A stretch of DNA of 64,000 nt from contig NZ_JAKGAP010000010.1 of assembly GCF_021532375.1 (NCBI RefSeq), forward strand, positions 62,001-126,000, written 5' to 3'. A program made the translations under genes and the position numbers. The DNA comes from Paenibacillus alkaliterrae (GTDB lineage: Bacteria; Bacillota; Bacilli; Paenibacillales; Paenibacillaceae). Under the pieces are notes generated by a model. The model was given only the letters and a program-made list of their open reading frames with translations, ran no database searches and was not told the DNA's origin. Below, piece after piece: positions 8,684 through 17,264 of the stretch. Numbering within the stretch: position 1 is the first letter of the stretch; each line of letters opens with the position of its first letter.

Positions 8684-10189
8684 TTATTCACCGGGCTTCT
8701 TATGCAAATACCGATTTCTCGGGGAGCGCAGCAAAATTTTCAATGGCGCCCGTATGAACACGTCACGCAGTTGTTTCGGGCGAAGCGGCGCCAACGTCGA
8801 TAAATAGGGCTGTCCGAGCGAACGCAAGCACGTCAGGTGCAGGAGAGTGAGCAGGAAACCGATCATCAGTCCGAACCCTCCGAGCGAAGCGGCGAGCGCC
8901 ATCAGCGGAAACTGCATGGTTCTAAGCGCGACGGTAAGCGTATATTGCGGCAGGGAAAAAGAAGCGATCCCGGTAAGCGCAACGACGATGACCATAATCG
9001 GAGAAGCGATCTTGGCCTGTATCGCCGCCTGTCCGATAACGAGAGCGCCGACGATGCTTACAGCGGAGCCGACCGGCCGCGGCAGGCGAATCCCCGCTTC
9101 CCGCAATATTTCAAAGAAAAACACCATGATGAGCGCTTCCACGAAAGCCGGGAACGGAATGCCTTCCCTCGTATCCTTAATGGCCAATAAAAGCACGGTC
9201 GGAATGAGTTCGGGATGGAAGGTCGACAAAGCAATATAAATGCTGGGCAAAGCGAGCGCCAAAAAAAAGGCGACAAGCCTCATCAGCCGGACTAATGATG
9301 CAAACACCGTCCTTTGGTAATAATCTTCGCTCGAACTGAAAAATTCGACGAACAGGCCGGGACAGATCATGACGGACGGGGTGCCTGAAACCATGACGAT
9401 AATTTTTCCGTCGAGCAGCGCGGCAACCGCAACATCCGGACGTTCGGTATAACGGTATTGGGGAAAAGGAGAATAGGTGGAATCTTCAATCAGCTCTTCA
9501 ATAAAAGAAGTTTCTAATATTTCCTCTTTCTTTACCTTCTCAATCCGCCGTTTAAATTCCGCCAACATCTCGGGATCAACGGCTTCTTCCAAATAACCGA
9601 AGGCGACTTCAGCGTTCGTCTTCTTCCCCGCTATGAACATCTCGATCTTGAAATCCGATGTCTTTAATCTCGCCCGAAGCAGCCCGATATTTTTTTTCAG
9701 ATCTTCTACCGTACTGTCGTGAGGTCCTTTAACTACCGGCTCGTTAACCGATTCACTCACCGTTCTCGATTCAACGTAAAGAGAGTGGAAGCTCAAAGCT
9801 TTGTTCCATTGGTCGAGAAAAATAACGACATATCCGTTCAAAACGTTTTTGACCGCTTGATCAAACTGCTCGATAATATCCGCGGAGTGGGTGGAAACGC
9901 CATGCTGCCCGAAAAAGTTAATGACTTCTTCGGGAGAAATCGCCGTAGCCGCTCCTACTTCATGAGCGGTAAGATCCTGCAGAGCCGATTTTAAATAATT
10001 CAACTTCTTGTCCTGGGTAAGCGTTTCGCAGTGAACAACAAGCGCCGTATGGATCAATTCGGGACCATACCGGTATACAACGTATTTGATATCGATGCAA
10101 TTGGCGAAAACTTTCGCAATCCGCTGCTGATTGTCCGATAAATTTGATGAGATAAGAACATTGTGCTCTGCCGTATCATCTGGTTTCAT
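8684..10189 (-). CDS. GerA family spore germination protein (A subunit)
   Basis: A subunit of the germinant receptor (501 residues, typical). The first 290 or so residues form the soluble N-terminal region, ending in the conserved ESTYSPFPQ-like segment (here DSTYSPFPQYRYTERPD) and GTPSVMICPGLFVEFF. The C-terminal part carries several membrane helices (about 300-440), including the IPFPAFVEALIMVFFFEILREAGIRLP region with PRPVGSAVSIVGALVIGQAA typical of the family. Start ATG at 10189 follows AAAGGAAG. It is the first gene of the minus-strand operon A-C-D-B-B. The upstream 110 bases carry the operon promoter but also abut the broken GMC gene on the other strand. Confidence 0.95.
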   Translation of the reverse strand: MKPDDTAEHNVLISSNLSDNQQRIAKVFANCIDIKYVVYRYGPELIHTALVVHCETLTQDKKLNYLKSALQDLTAHEVGAATAISPEEVINFFGQHGVSTHSADIIEQFDQAVKNVLNGYVVIFLDQWNKALSFHSLYVESRTVSESVNEPVVKGPHDSTVEDLKKNIGLLRARLKTSDFKIEMFIAGKKTNAEVAFGYLEEAVDPEMLAEFKRRIEKVKKEEILETSFIEELIEDSTYSPFPQYRYTERPDVAVAALLDGKIIVMVSGTPSVMICPGLFVEFFSSSEDYYQRTVFASLVRLMRLVAFFLALALPSIYIALSTFHPELIPTVLLLAIKDTREGIPFPAFVEALIMVFFFEILREAGIRLPRPVGSAVSIVGALVIGQAAIQAKIASPIMVIVVALTGIASFSLPQYTLTVALRTMQFPLMALAASLGGFGLMIGFLLTLLHLTCLRSLGQPYLSTLAPLRPKQLRDVFIRAPLKILLRSPRNRYLHKKPGE

Positions 10190-10299
10190 GGATTAAACTT
10201 CCTTTTCTATGTCTGTCACAGATTGCCCTCTTCTTTTCCCAATTTAACCATATCTATTTCGTTATATACCTTTGTCATCTTCAATGATTATATTGATAG

Positions 10300-11523
10300 G
10301 ATATTCCCGAGTCATTATCAATATGGCCCGATAATTCGACTCATGTCGGGGCTCGACTTCCGGAATTTTCGGGTGCCAGACTAACGTTTGCCCTCGGCGG
10401 GAGGACGTTGTTCTGGAATGGGGCATGCCCTCGGCCTGCACAGTTTCATCTTCAACAATGGCCTGTTAGTCCAGAAGAATTGGACGTATATTTTAGGCTC
10501 GCGGAGCGGGCCATGAATGTTACCACGTCTTTTGCTGAAGGCTCATCAATGCAGAGGGTTCTCATGAACCGGCTTCATGCAGGCGGTATTCCAGAAGCGA
10601 CTGATCTTCCACTTGCCGTTGATATGAGGGGTCCACGTATGGGTGAAATTCACTCCAATGCATGGTTCAGTTCTGTCAATTTTCTTGCTTATGCCCTAAA
10701 TGATAAACCGTTCGACCTTGCTTTGAACGCTTATACAACGCGCGTCCTTGTCGAGAATGGAAGAGCCGTTGGTGTTAGTGTGATGTCTCCAGATAAAAGA
10801 ACACACATCATTCGGGCAAGAAACGTGGTTGTTTCGGCAAGCACGTTGGAAACGCCTCGCATTTTGCTCAATTCAGGCATCCAAGGACCGGCAATCGGGC
10901 GCTATTTGACCAATCATTCATTTCTTCTAGGAACGGGCAAAATCAGTCGCAGTCAGTTCTCGGAAAATATCGGTAATCTTTCTATTTTGAAACGGGAAAC
11001 GCGGCAATCTCCTTATCAGATACAAATATTGGGGCCTGATCAGTACTTTTCATACCAGCAATTCGAAGAAAAGGTACTCCCAGAGCAAATAAGTGTGGTG
11101 TATGCAGCTTTCGGTTTGGTGGAGTCCAGGCGGGAGAACAGAGTTTACTTGGACCCTGGAGAACGGGATGATTATAGCGTCCCTATGATCCAAGTCAATT
11201 TTTCTTACAGCGACAGGGATAATGCGGTGATCAATCAAATGCGCGAGGGAATCATTCGATCCGCCGCTTCCATGGGAGTAGCTTTAGATGGAGAGCCTGC
11301 CTTGTTTCCGCCGGGAAGCGATGTTCATGAATCCTGTACGTGCCGGATGGGCACTGACCCAGCAACTTCGGCTACGAACCGTTTTGGCCAAATTCATGGC
11401 GTTTCCGGTCTTTATGTGGCCGACAACAGTGTGATACCTTTACTTGCTGCGGCGAATCCAACTAATTCCACGGTCGCTTTGGCGATACGTATGACAGATC
11501 ACATTGTTCTACAGAGTAGATAA
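10300..11523 (+). pseudogene. GMC oxidoreductase, 5'-truncated paralogue
   Basis: Related over its whole length to the C-terminal two thirds of the LysM-GMC protein at 3278-4906 (shared ALGGRTLFW, AERAMNVT, SPDKRTHIIRARNVVVSASTL-type segment, CTCRMGTDP, GLYVADNSVIP). An in-frame TAG ends at 10299, and no start codon with a ribosome site is found before ALGGRTLFW. The LysM domain and FAD-binding motif are missing, so it cannot bind FAD as the family does. The open frame begins inside the upstream region of the oppositely directed germination operon. The HEMGT motif has also become HESCT. This is best read as a gene whose front was lost in a rearrangement. A downstream bidirectional terminator at 11593-11634 is intact. 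Confidence 0.85.
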
Positions 11524-11592
11524 TTAAGAGCTGGATAACATAATTAAAGGGTACTATAGTATGATTCCGTCTTGCATCATGGTAAATCCGTC

Positions 11593-11634
11593 AAAAAAAG
11601 CCGGAACATGATTCGCTCATGCTCCGGCTTTTTT
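11593..11634. terminator. Bidirectional terminator between convergent genes
   Basis: AAAAAAAGCCGGA(A)CATGA pairs with TCATG(C)TCCGGCTTTTTT around a short loop, with an A run on one side and a T run on the other. It therefore works for the GMC remnant on the plus strand and for the UxaA-type gene on the minus strand. Confidence 0.9.
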
Positions 11635-11684
11635 GGGATGTAAAAGGGTCTTGAAACTATACCACGAGGACGAACAGACCCTTC

Positions 11685-12845
11685 TTATAGGCTGGGTCCG
11701 ATACGGTTAATACTGAATTCTTGATGACCAAGCGTTTCCGATTTGGTCCATTTCCCATCCGCTATTTCCAGGATCTCCTGCCAGATCCGTTCGCCTGCAG
11801 ACTCCAAGCTCATCGCGCCTTCGAGCATTGCGCTGACATCGACATCCATGTTATCCTCCATCCGATCGTACATCCGCTTGTTACCCGTAATTTTGATGAC
11901 CGGTACGACGGCTGCACCGGTTGGCGTTCCCCTGCCTGTCGTGAAGCAAACAATATGGACGCCTCCTGCCGCCATACCCGATACGCATTCGATATCGTTA
12001 CCCGGCGAGTCCATGAAGTAAAGTCCGCCCTCCGGTAACCGTTCCGCGTATTCGATCACTCCTTTGATTGGGGCTTTTCCGCATTTGCTGATGCAGCCGA
12101 GCGATTTCTCTTCGATGGTAGAAAGTCCGCCCTCGATATTGCCAGGGCTCGGATTGCCGCCCCGCATATCAGCGCCCATTCTCTCTACCTCCCGTTCGAA
12201 ACGGCCGACAATATGATAGAGCCTCTCAGCCGTATCAGGTGTGGCACAGCGCTGCGCAAGCACATGCTCGGCACCGATGATCTCCGTCGTCTCGCCAATG
12301 ACGACCGTCCCGCCCGCTGCGATTAACGCGTCCGCAGCTGCGCCGAGCGCCGGATTCGACGCCAAGCCGGAAGTCGCGTCCGAGCCGCCGCATTTCACGG
12401 CTACCTTCAGTCTGGAGAGCGGGATTGGCACTTTAGGCTGACGTTCAAGCTCCTCCAGCATTCGTCTTGCCAATTCCGTTCCATGCTTAATCGCTTTCAC
12501 CGAGCCGCCAACCGATTGGATATCAAACACTTCCACGGGCTTGCCGGTCTTCCGGATATCGTCCGCAAGCGCGTAGGGATCGACAACTTCGCATCCCAGA
12601 CTGATGACGATAACCCCGCCTACATTTGGATTTTTCCCCGTCCCCGCAAGCACCTCGAAAGTACGTTCTTTGTCCGCCCCGATTTGGCTGCATCCATGCT
12701 GATGCGGAATAGCAACGGTACCAGGGACAAGCTGCATAATCCGGCTGCACACCTGATTGGAACAAATGACCGTTGGAATGATGAGCAGATGATTGCGGAT
12801 ACCAATATCTCCGTTCGGCCTTTCATACCCCATAAATGTGTTCAT
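11685..12845 (-). CDS. UxaA family hydro-lyase, large (C-terminal) subunit, altronate dehydratase-like
   Basis: Large catalytic part of an altronate/galactarate dehydratase-type enzyme (386 residues). In many bacteria this is fused behind the SAF domain encoded next door at 12842-13165; here the two are separate subunits. Conserved stretches include RPNGDIGIRNH at the start, HQHGCSQIG, SLGCEV, KCGGSDATSG and EEKSLGCISKCGKAP, whose Cys and His residues serve the iron centre. The expected reaction is removal of water from a sugar acid, giving 2-keto-3-deoxygluconate from D-altronate. The related sulfolactate lyase SuyAB has the same split layout and cannot be excluded by eye. ATGA overlap with the small subunit shows coupled translation. 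The divergent AraC gene at 13357 is the likely regulator. Confidence 0.85.
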   Translation of the reverse strand: MNTFMGYERPNGDIGIRNHLLIIPTVICSNQVCSRIMQLVPGTVAIPHQHGCSQIGADKERTFEVLAGTGKNPNVGGVIVISLGCEVVDPYALADDIRKTGKPVEVFDIQSVGGSVKAIKHGTELARRMLEELERQPKVPIPLSRLKVAVKCGGSDATSGLASNPALGAAADALIAAGGTVVIGETTEIIGAEHVLAQRCATPDTAERLYHIVGRFEREVERMGADMRGGNPSPGNIEGGLSTIEEKSLGCISKCGKAPIKGVIEYAERLPEGGLYFMDSPGNDIECVSGMAAGGVHIVCFTTGRGTPTGAAVVPVIKITGNKRMYDRMEDNMDVDVSAMLEGAMSLESAGERIWQEILEIADGKWTKSETLGHQEFSINRIGPSL

Positions 12846-13165
12846 GTCCCCGCCTTTCCGGCTCTATCGCCTCTGCCCCTTATTCCTTCAATATTATGAA
12901 CATGAACATGCTGCCCAACCAAGATTGCAAAACAGGCACGACCGATAATTTCCCCGTATTTACACACGTCATCTCCTGTATCAAGCACCTCAATCGCAAT
13001 CTTATGGCCGAATGGGATCAAATCAATTGCCGTTATTTCACGAATACCATGATCGTCTCTGTAACGGACCGTATCCCCTGACATTATTTCCCGCAGCACC
13101 GTAGCGACATGATCCCGATTATCCATAATCAGAGCGTCGACGCCATCTGCTATTTGTTGTTTCAT
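12842..13165 (-). CDS. UxaA family SAF-domain small subunit
   Basis: A 107-residue SAF-domain protein matching the N-terminal domain of altronate dehydratase. It has the family features: DNVAT-like segment (DNRDHVATVLREI), IPFGHKIAI and the ending VGQHVHVHNIEG. It overlaps the large subunit gene by four bases (ATGA), so both are made together. Start ATG at 13165 follows AAGGGGGTG. Upstream is a 190-base divergent spacer shared with the AraC-type regulator gene. Confidence 0.85.
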   Translation of the reverse strand: MKQQIADGVDALIMDNRDHVATVLREIMSGDTVRYRDDHGIREITAIDLIPFGHKIAIEVLDTGDDVCKYGEIIGRACFAILVGQHVHVHNIEGIRGRGDRAGKAGT

Positions 13166-13356
13166 TCAGCACCCCCTTCTATTCATACTAACAAGATTTA
13201 CAACGGTTAGCTTTCATAATAATCGAGCATTTAGGATATGAAAATAGCGAGAATACGCTTACTAGTACCCTATTTTGACTATTTCTCTAATAGCATTTAC
13301 ACTATTACCAAACAAGAAATGTGTTCCTATCATCCTGATCAGGGAGGCTCCGCTAT

Positions 13357-14235
13357 ATGAAACCCATCCGTAAGCAATTCGATGCTGCTGCATCTTTCCC
13401 GCTCGAATTTACCTACCGCGCCGTAAAGGATTCACATAACGAGCTTCCCAATCACCTGCATGATTGGCATGAAATCGTCTATGTCCATGCGGGAAAAGGC
13501 GTTTTTTTTATTGATGGGTCCTTCTATGCCATGTCGCCCGGCGATTTATTCCTTCTGCCCGGCAACACCATTCATCGCGCATTGCCGGAGGAAGAAGCTC
13601 CTTTGACGGTGAGCGCCATTTATTTTCATGGGCGTATCGCACAATGGAACTCGTTAGGCGATACCTTTTCTTACATACAATGCTTCGAGCAGGCGAACAA
13701 ATGGAAGAGCCACAAGCTGTGTGTGGACTCTTCCGACCGTGACTTTACTGAGGCTATGTTGGTTAATATCAACAGTGAGCTGTCAGTCAATAGACCGGGG
13801 CAACGACATGCCGTCGTCCTCCACCTGCTCCATCTGCTGCTTCTTCTGAACCGGCAAATGCCCGTTCCAACGGCAGAACGGAAAAATACTGGAGCTCCGG
13901 AGTGGATGAGGATGACGCTGCGCACAATCGACGAGCAACCATTCAGCGACGTTAGCTTGTCCACATTGTCCGTCAAAGCAGCTGTGAATCCTTCTCATTT
14001 CACACGTGTCTTCAAGCTACTTACGGGAATGACACTAACGGAATATGTCACGGCCAAACGGATTAGCCGCGCCAAGGAGCTTCTCCTTTCATCGGATGCG
14101 CCGATCCACGCGATCGCGAACGAGTGCGGTTTCGAGAGTCTGCCGCATTTTCACCGCACATTCAAAAAACTAACAGGAACGACGCCTGCCGGCTACAAAC
14201 GAAGCTGCCTGACGCCGGGCATACATCACATCTAA
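13357..14235 (+). CDS. AraC family regulator with N-terminal cupin domain
   Basis: A 292-residue cytoplasmic AraC-type transcription factor. The first 170 residues form a cupin-like sugar-sensing domain (NHLHDWHEIVYVHAGKG, MSPGDLFLLPGNTIH). The last 100 form the two helix-turn-helix AraC domain ending SLPHFHRTFKKLTGTTPAGYK. Start ATG at 13357 follows GGGAGGC. It is divergent from the UxaA-type genes with a 190-base spacer and is the best candidate to activate them in response to a hexuronate-derived signal (inference from position). Its last four bases overlap the end of the convergent AraC gene at 14232. Confidence 0.9.
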   Translation: MKPIRKQFDAAASFPLEFTYRAVKDSHNELPNHLHDWHEIVYVHAGKGVFFIDGSFYAMSPGDLFLLPGNTIHRALPEEEAPLTVSAIYFHGRIAQWNSLGDTFSYIQCFEQANKWKSHKLCVDSSDRDFTEAMLVNINSELSVNRPGQRHAVVLHLLHLLLLLNRQMPVPTAERKNTGAPEWMRMTLRTIDEQPFSDVSLSTLSVKAAVNPSHFTRVFKLLTGMTLTEYVTAKRISRAKELLLSSDAPIHAIANECGFESLPHFHRTFKKLTGTTPAGYKRSCLTPGIHHI

Positions 14236-15095
14236 ACAAAATGTTGTTTCTTTCGATAGCTTGTTGGGGAAACACCATAATAGGAAGTAAATTGTTTGGT
14301 GAAATGATGAATGGACGAGTATCCCAGATAATTGGACAATTCCGTTATAGTAAGGTTGTTTTCCAGAAGGGAGACAGCCGCTTGCTTCATGACGGTTTTA
14401 GTCCAAAAAGCCTTAGGAGACATGTTCGTCGTTTGCTTGAACAACTGGTGGAATTGCGATTTTTTCAATCCGCTTAGCTTCAGCCAGCTCTCGTAGTTGC
14501 AACTTGCATGGGCCTCTTTCTCAATCCGTTCCATGATGATCTTTATTCTAGGATCGATGAACGGTTTATTTTGCGCGACTTGAACAACCTCAAGGACAAA
14601 CGCTTTTAATAAACTACCTGCGATAACATCGGAATTAACGTCCTTTTTTTGGTGCTGCTGCACGATATGGGCGAATATCTCTGCCAATCCGTCATGATGC
14701 TGCAAAGGGATGACGGCGGGGAGATGCTCTAATTCCGTACAAGCAACCACATGTGTCAACAACGCCGAATCGAATTTCGCTAAATCCCAGGTCAAGTGGG
14801 ATTCAGTCGCAAACGGCCTATCGGACCATAACTCGCAATAAACGTTATAAGTCGCAAGCTGATCCTCATGATAGAAATGGAAAGAATGCTCTCTTTCCGG
14901 CGGTAAATAGATGAGATCACCTTTTTGAATGGAATAAGTATTCGGCGGCACCGTTATTTGCCCTCTTCCGCTTTCAACGAAATGAAAAGCATAACAATAG
15001 CCGTAGCGGCCAACATCGCCAGTCGTTCTTTCATGATGGAATTTATAATGATGAGCGACTCTAATGATAGGACTTATTCCGACGATAGCATTCAT
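14232..15095 (-). CDS. AraC family regulator with N-terminal cupin domain
   Basis: A 287-residue AraC-type regulator. The N-terminal half has the cupin motifs SGRGQITVPPNTYSIQKGDLIYLPP, likely binding a small sugar. The C-terminal AraC domain ends SIHHFTKQFTSYYGVSPTSYRK. It starts at 15095 and is divergent from the dioxygenase gene at 15262, with a 166-base spacer, so it probably controls that gene. Its stop overlaps the tail of the neighbouring AraC gene, and the two are not close copies. Confidence 0.9.
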   Translation of the reverse strand: MNAIVGISPIIRVAHHYKFHHERTTGDVGRYGYCYAFHFVESGRGQITVPPNTYSIQKGDLIYLPPEREHSFHFYHEDQLATYNVYCELWSDRPFATESHLTWDLAKFDSALLTHVVACTELEHLPAVIPLQHHDGLAEIFAHIVQQHQKKDVNSDVIAGSLLKAFVLEVVQVAQNKPFIDPRIKIIMERIEKEAHASCNYESWLKLSGLKKSQFHQLFKQTTNMSPKAFWTKTVMKQAAVSLLENNLTITELSNYLGYSSIHHFTKQFTSYYGVSPTSYRKKQHFV

Positions 15096-15261
15096 ATTTA
15101 CCTCCCCCTTCTTGATTTTATATTATCAAAAGCATAATGGTTCATAAATCAAATATTCACGGAAGTATTGATAAATAATCGCACTGCTGTCTAAATACAA
15201 ATTCATCTCCTCTTTGTTAATATAAAGTCAAATCTTCTCATTAACAAGGAGGCTGTGTAAT

Positions 15262-16128
15262 ATGTTCAACCAATCAATTAGCGGAAGTTTAACTAAAGAG
15301 CAAATCGACTTTTATGACGAGCAAGGGTATATTGTAATTCCACATCTGCTTTCTGATCAAGAACTGGAGCCTGCAAAAGAGGCTATGAATCAGAAAGTAT
15401 CCATGATCGCAGAAGAATTACTGCAAGCGGGACTGATCAGCGATAAATTGGAAAATAGGCCATTTAAATACCGGCTAGCGGAGCTATTTGCGAACCTGAC
15501 CCCTGATGACTTTCTTAAATTTGGCAGAAGCTGGCGCGACCGACTTCCCGGCTATTTTCATTTGATGAGCAATTCCAAAATATTGGACGCCGTGGAATCT
15601 TTGATCGGCGGTGAGATATTCTCGAATCCGGTTTATAACACAAGACCCAAAATTCCGAAAGTTGCCGCAGGAGCCGTGCCTTGGCACCAGGATAAATCGT
15701 ATTGGCCTGATGCAAATTCTAATCCCGTCATCACGGTTTGGATCCCTCTGGTCGATGCTAACGAAGTTAACGGTTGTTTGCATATCAAGCCCAAGACTCA
15801 TCGAACGAAGTTGTTGGAGTGGCATAACGAGAACCACACAGGCACAGGCTATACCGCATTGAATGAAGACCAACTGGGAAAAACAAAAACCGTCGCGTTG
15901 CCGGTACCAAGCGGAAGCGCCATCCTTTTTAATGACCGCTGTCTGCATATGTCAACGCCGAACGAATCGGACGAGGTTCGCTGGAGCGTAGACTTGCGTT
16001 ACCAACCGACGGATCAAGATCGGATGCCGTCGCACGGAGCAGGTTTCCTTGCCAGAAGCTATCATTTTCCGGAACGCGTGGCTACATTGGAAGATTGGTT
16101 TGCTGAGAAGCCGGAACACGAAGAATAA
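15262..16128 (+). CDS. Phytanoyl-CoA dioxygenase (PhyH) family protein
   Basis: A 288-residue Fe(II)/2-oxoglutarate-dependent oxygenase. The metal triad is visible: His142 and Asp144 in PWHQDKSYW, and His229 in DRCLHMS. Arg240 (EVRWSVDLRYQP) fits the 2-oxoglutarate carboxylate. The N-terminal part (EQGYIVIPHLL) matches the usual PhyH start. Start ATG follows AAGGAGGC. The family hydroxylates many small molecules, so the substrate is not known. In Paenibacillus-like genomes such genes often sit beside AraC regulators and sugar importers, as here. It is likely a single-gene unit under the AraC gene at 14232. Confidence 0.88.
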   Translation: MFNQSISGSLTKEQIDFYDEQGYIVIPHLLSDQELEPAKEAMNQKVSMIAEELLQAGLISDKLENRPFKYRLAELFANLTPDDFLKFGRSWRDRLPGYFHLMSNSKILDAVESLIGGEIFSNPVYNTRPKIPKVAAGAVPWHQDKSYWPDANSNPVITVWIPLVDANEVNGCLHIKPKTHRTKLLEWHNENHTGTGYTALNEDQLGKTKTVALPVPSGSAILFNDRCLHMSTPNESDEVRWSVDLRYQPTDQDRMPSHGAGFLARSYHFPERVATLEDWFAEKPEHEE

Positions 16129-16149
16129 GGTTACATGCGGGGCTCTTCT

Positions 16150-16178
16150 GCCAGGAGAGCCTAAAGCGCTCTCCTGGC
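16150..16178 (+). terminator. Hairpin after the PhyH gene
   Basis: GCCAGGAGAGC pairs with GCTCTCCTGGC over 11 bp, 20 bases after the stop at 16128. There is no U run, so it may be a weak terminator or a 3'-end stabiliser. Confidence 0.45.
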
Positions 16179-16330
16179 TGAATGTCATAGATGGTTGAAA
16201 CGTTCAACCTTGTTGTCCTCGTCGATACGGAAATATCATACTCCCGCTCCCGCTGGACCGTGGGCGATAAATGTGTTGTTCTCATACTCTTTTGTCACCT
16301 TTCTGGTATCACTACCATATTAACCGAACG

Positions 16331-16370
16331 GTTCCTGTAAATAACGGCTGCTGCCTTTATTTACAGGAAC
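16331..16370 (-). terminator. Hairpin after the permease gene
   Basis: GTTCCTGTAAATAA and TTATTTACAGGAAC form a perfect 14-bp stem with a 12-base loop, four bases past the permease stop at 16374. It lacks a U tract, so it may protect the 3' end rather than terminate by itself. Confidence 0.5.
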
Positions 16371-16373
16371 GCT

Positions 16374-17249
16374 CTACTCTTTAATCGCGCCAATCATTAC
16401 CCCTTTAACAAAATACTTTTGCAGGAAAGGGTACAGCAGCAGAATGGGCACGGTCGAAACGATGATCGTTGCATATTTGACCGTTTCCCCGATCGGCGCT
16501 TTATCGCCCGATGAGATTGCGGTTAGCATGCTGTCAGTATTATTGGTAATCAATATTTCACGCAATACCAACTGCAAAGGCAGCAGTGTTCTGTCCTGCA
16601 AGTAAATCATAGCCGGAAACCACGAGTTCCAATGCGATACGCCATAGAACAAAACCATGACGGCCATAACGGGGAGCGATAACGGCAATACGATCCGGAA
16701 CATAATCGTCCAGTCATTGGCTCCGTCGATTCGGGCGGACTCCTCCAAACTATAGGGAACGGCTTGGAACGCGGTTCTCATAATAATCAAGTTAAATGCG
16801 CTGACGGCGCCGGGGATAATCAATGCCCAGCGGGTATCAAGCAGACCCAAGTTCCCGACAAGAATGTACATCGGAATTAGACCGCCATCAAAGAACATCG
16901 TAAATACAATAAAAAACATAATGGCACTGGTCCACATGACGCCCCTTCTCGAGAGTGCATACGCTCCGAGAGAGGTCATAATAATATTGAAGGTCGTGCC
17001 GACAAACACATAAAACAACGTATTGCCATAAGCATTCGTAATATTCGGATTCATAAAAACGAGTTTATAAGCATCCAGTGTGATGCCTTGCGGATAGAGC
17101 AGCAGGCCCCTGTATTGTGAAATAAAGCCCGGATCGCTAAACGAAGCTATTAAAACATAAATGAGCGGGTACAATGTACCAACAGAGAGGAGCATCATGA
17201 AGATGATATTTCCGTAGTCAAACAACCGCTCTGAAGCACTCTTTTTCAT
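16374..17249 (-). CDS. Carbohydrate ABC transporter permease, LplC/YtcP type
   Basis: Second permease of the importer (291 residues, normal size). Six membrane helices are expected. The conserved ATPase-contact loop reads EESARIDGANDWTIMFRIVLPLS, and the protein ends FVKGVMIGAIKE, the standard C-terminus of LplC-like permeases. It lies 15 bases after the LplB-type permease. No ATPase gene is present, so a shared MsmX-like ATPase is presumed. With the PL8 lyase and membrane AraC regulator nearby, the cargo is probably an oligosaccharide released by the lyase (inference). Confidence 0.93.
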   Translation of the reverse strand: MKKSASERLFDYGNIIFMMLLSVGTLYPLIYVLIASFSDPGFISQYRGLLLYPQGITLDAYKLVFMNPNITNAYGNTLFYVFVGTTFNIIMTSLGAYALSRRGVMWTSAIMFFIVFTMFFDGGLIPMYILVGNLGLLDTRWALIIPGAVSAFNLIIMRTAFQAVPYSLEESARIDGANDWTIMFRIVLPLSLPVMAVMVLFYGVSHWNSWFPAMIYLQDRTLLPLQLVLREILITNNTDSMLTAISSGDKAPIGETVKYATIIVSTVPILLLYPFLQKYFVKGVMIGAIKE

Positions 17250-17264
17250 CTGCCTTCCCCTCCT

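Noticed and set aside
10190..10299. Search for a sigma-G promoter upstream of the germination operon
   Set aside because: Several A+T-rich hexamers are present, but no pair with proper spacing matches the sigma-G consensus well enough to report.
16193..16209. Palindrome GGTTGAA-ACG-TTCAACC
   Set aside because: A good dyad, but it lies between the end of one gene and the end of another, with no promoter beside it to regulate.
16082..16285. Minus-strand frame starting MRTTHLSPTV with a possible ribosome site (AAAGGTGA)
   Set aside because: About 67 residues with no recognisable domain, overlapping the end of the PhyH gene and including the hairpin at 16150-16178. It may be a remnant but cannot be supported.
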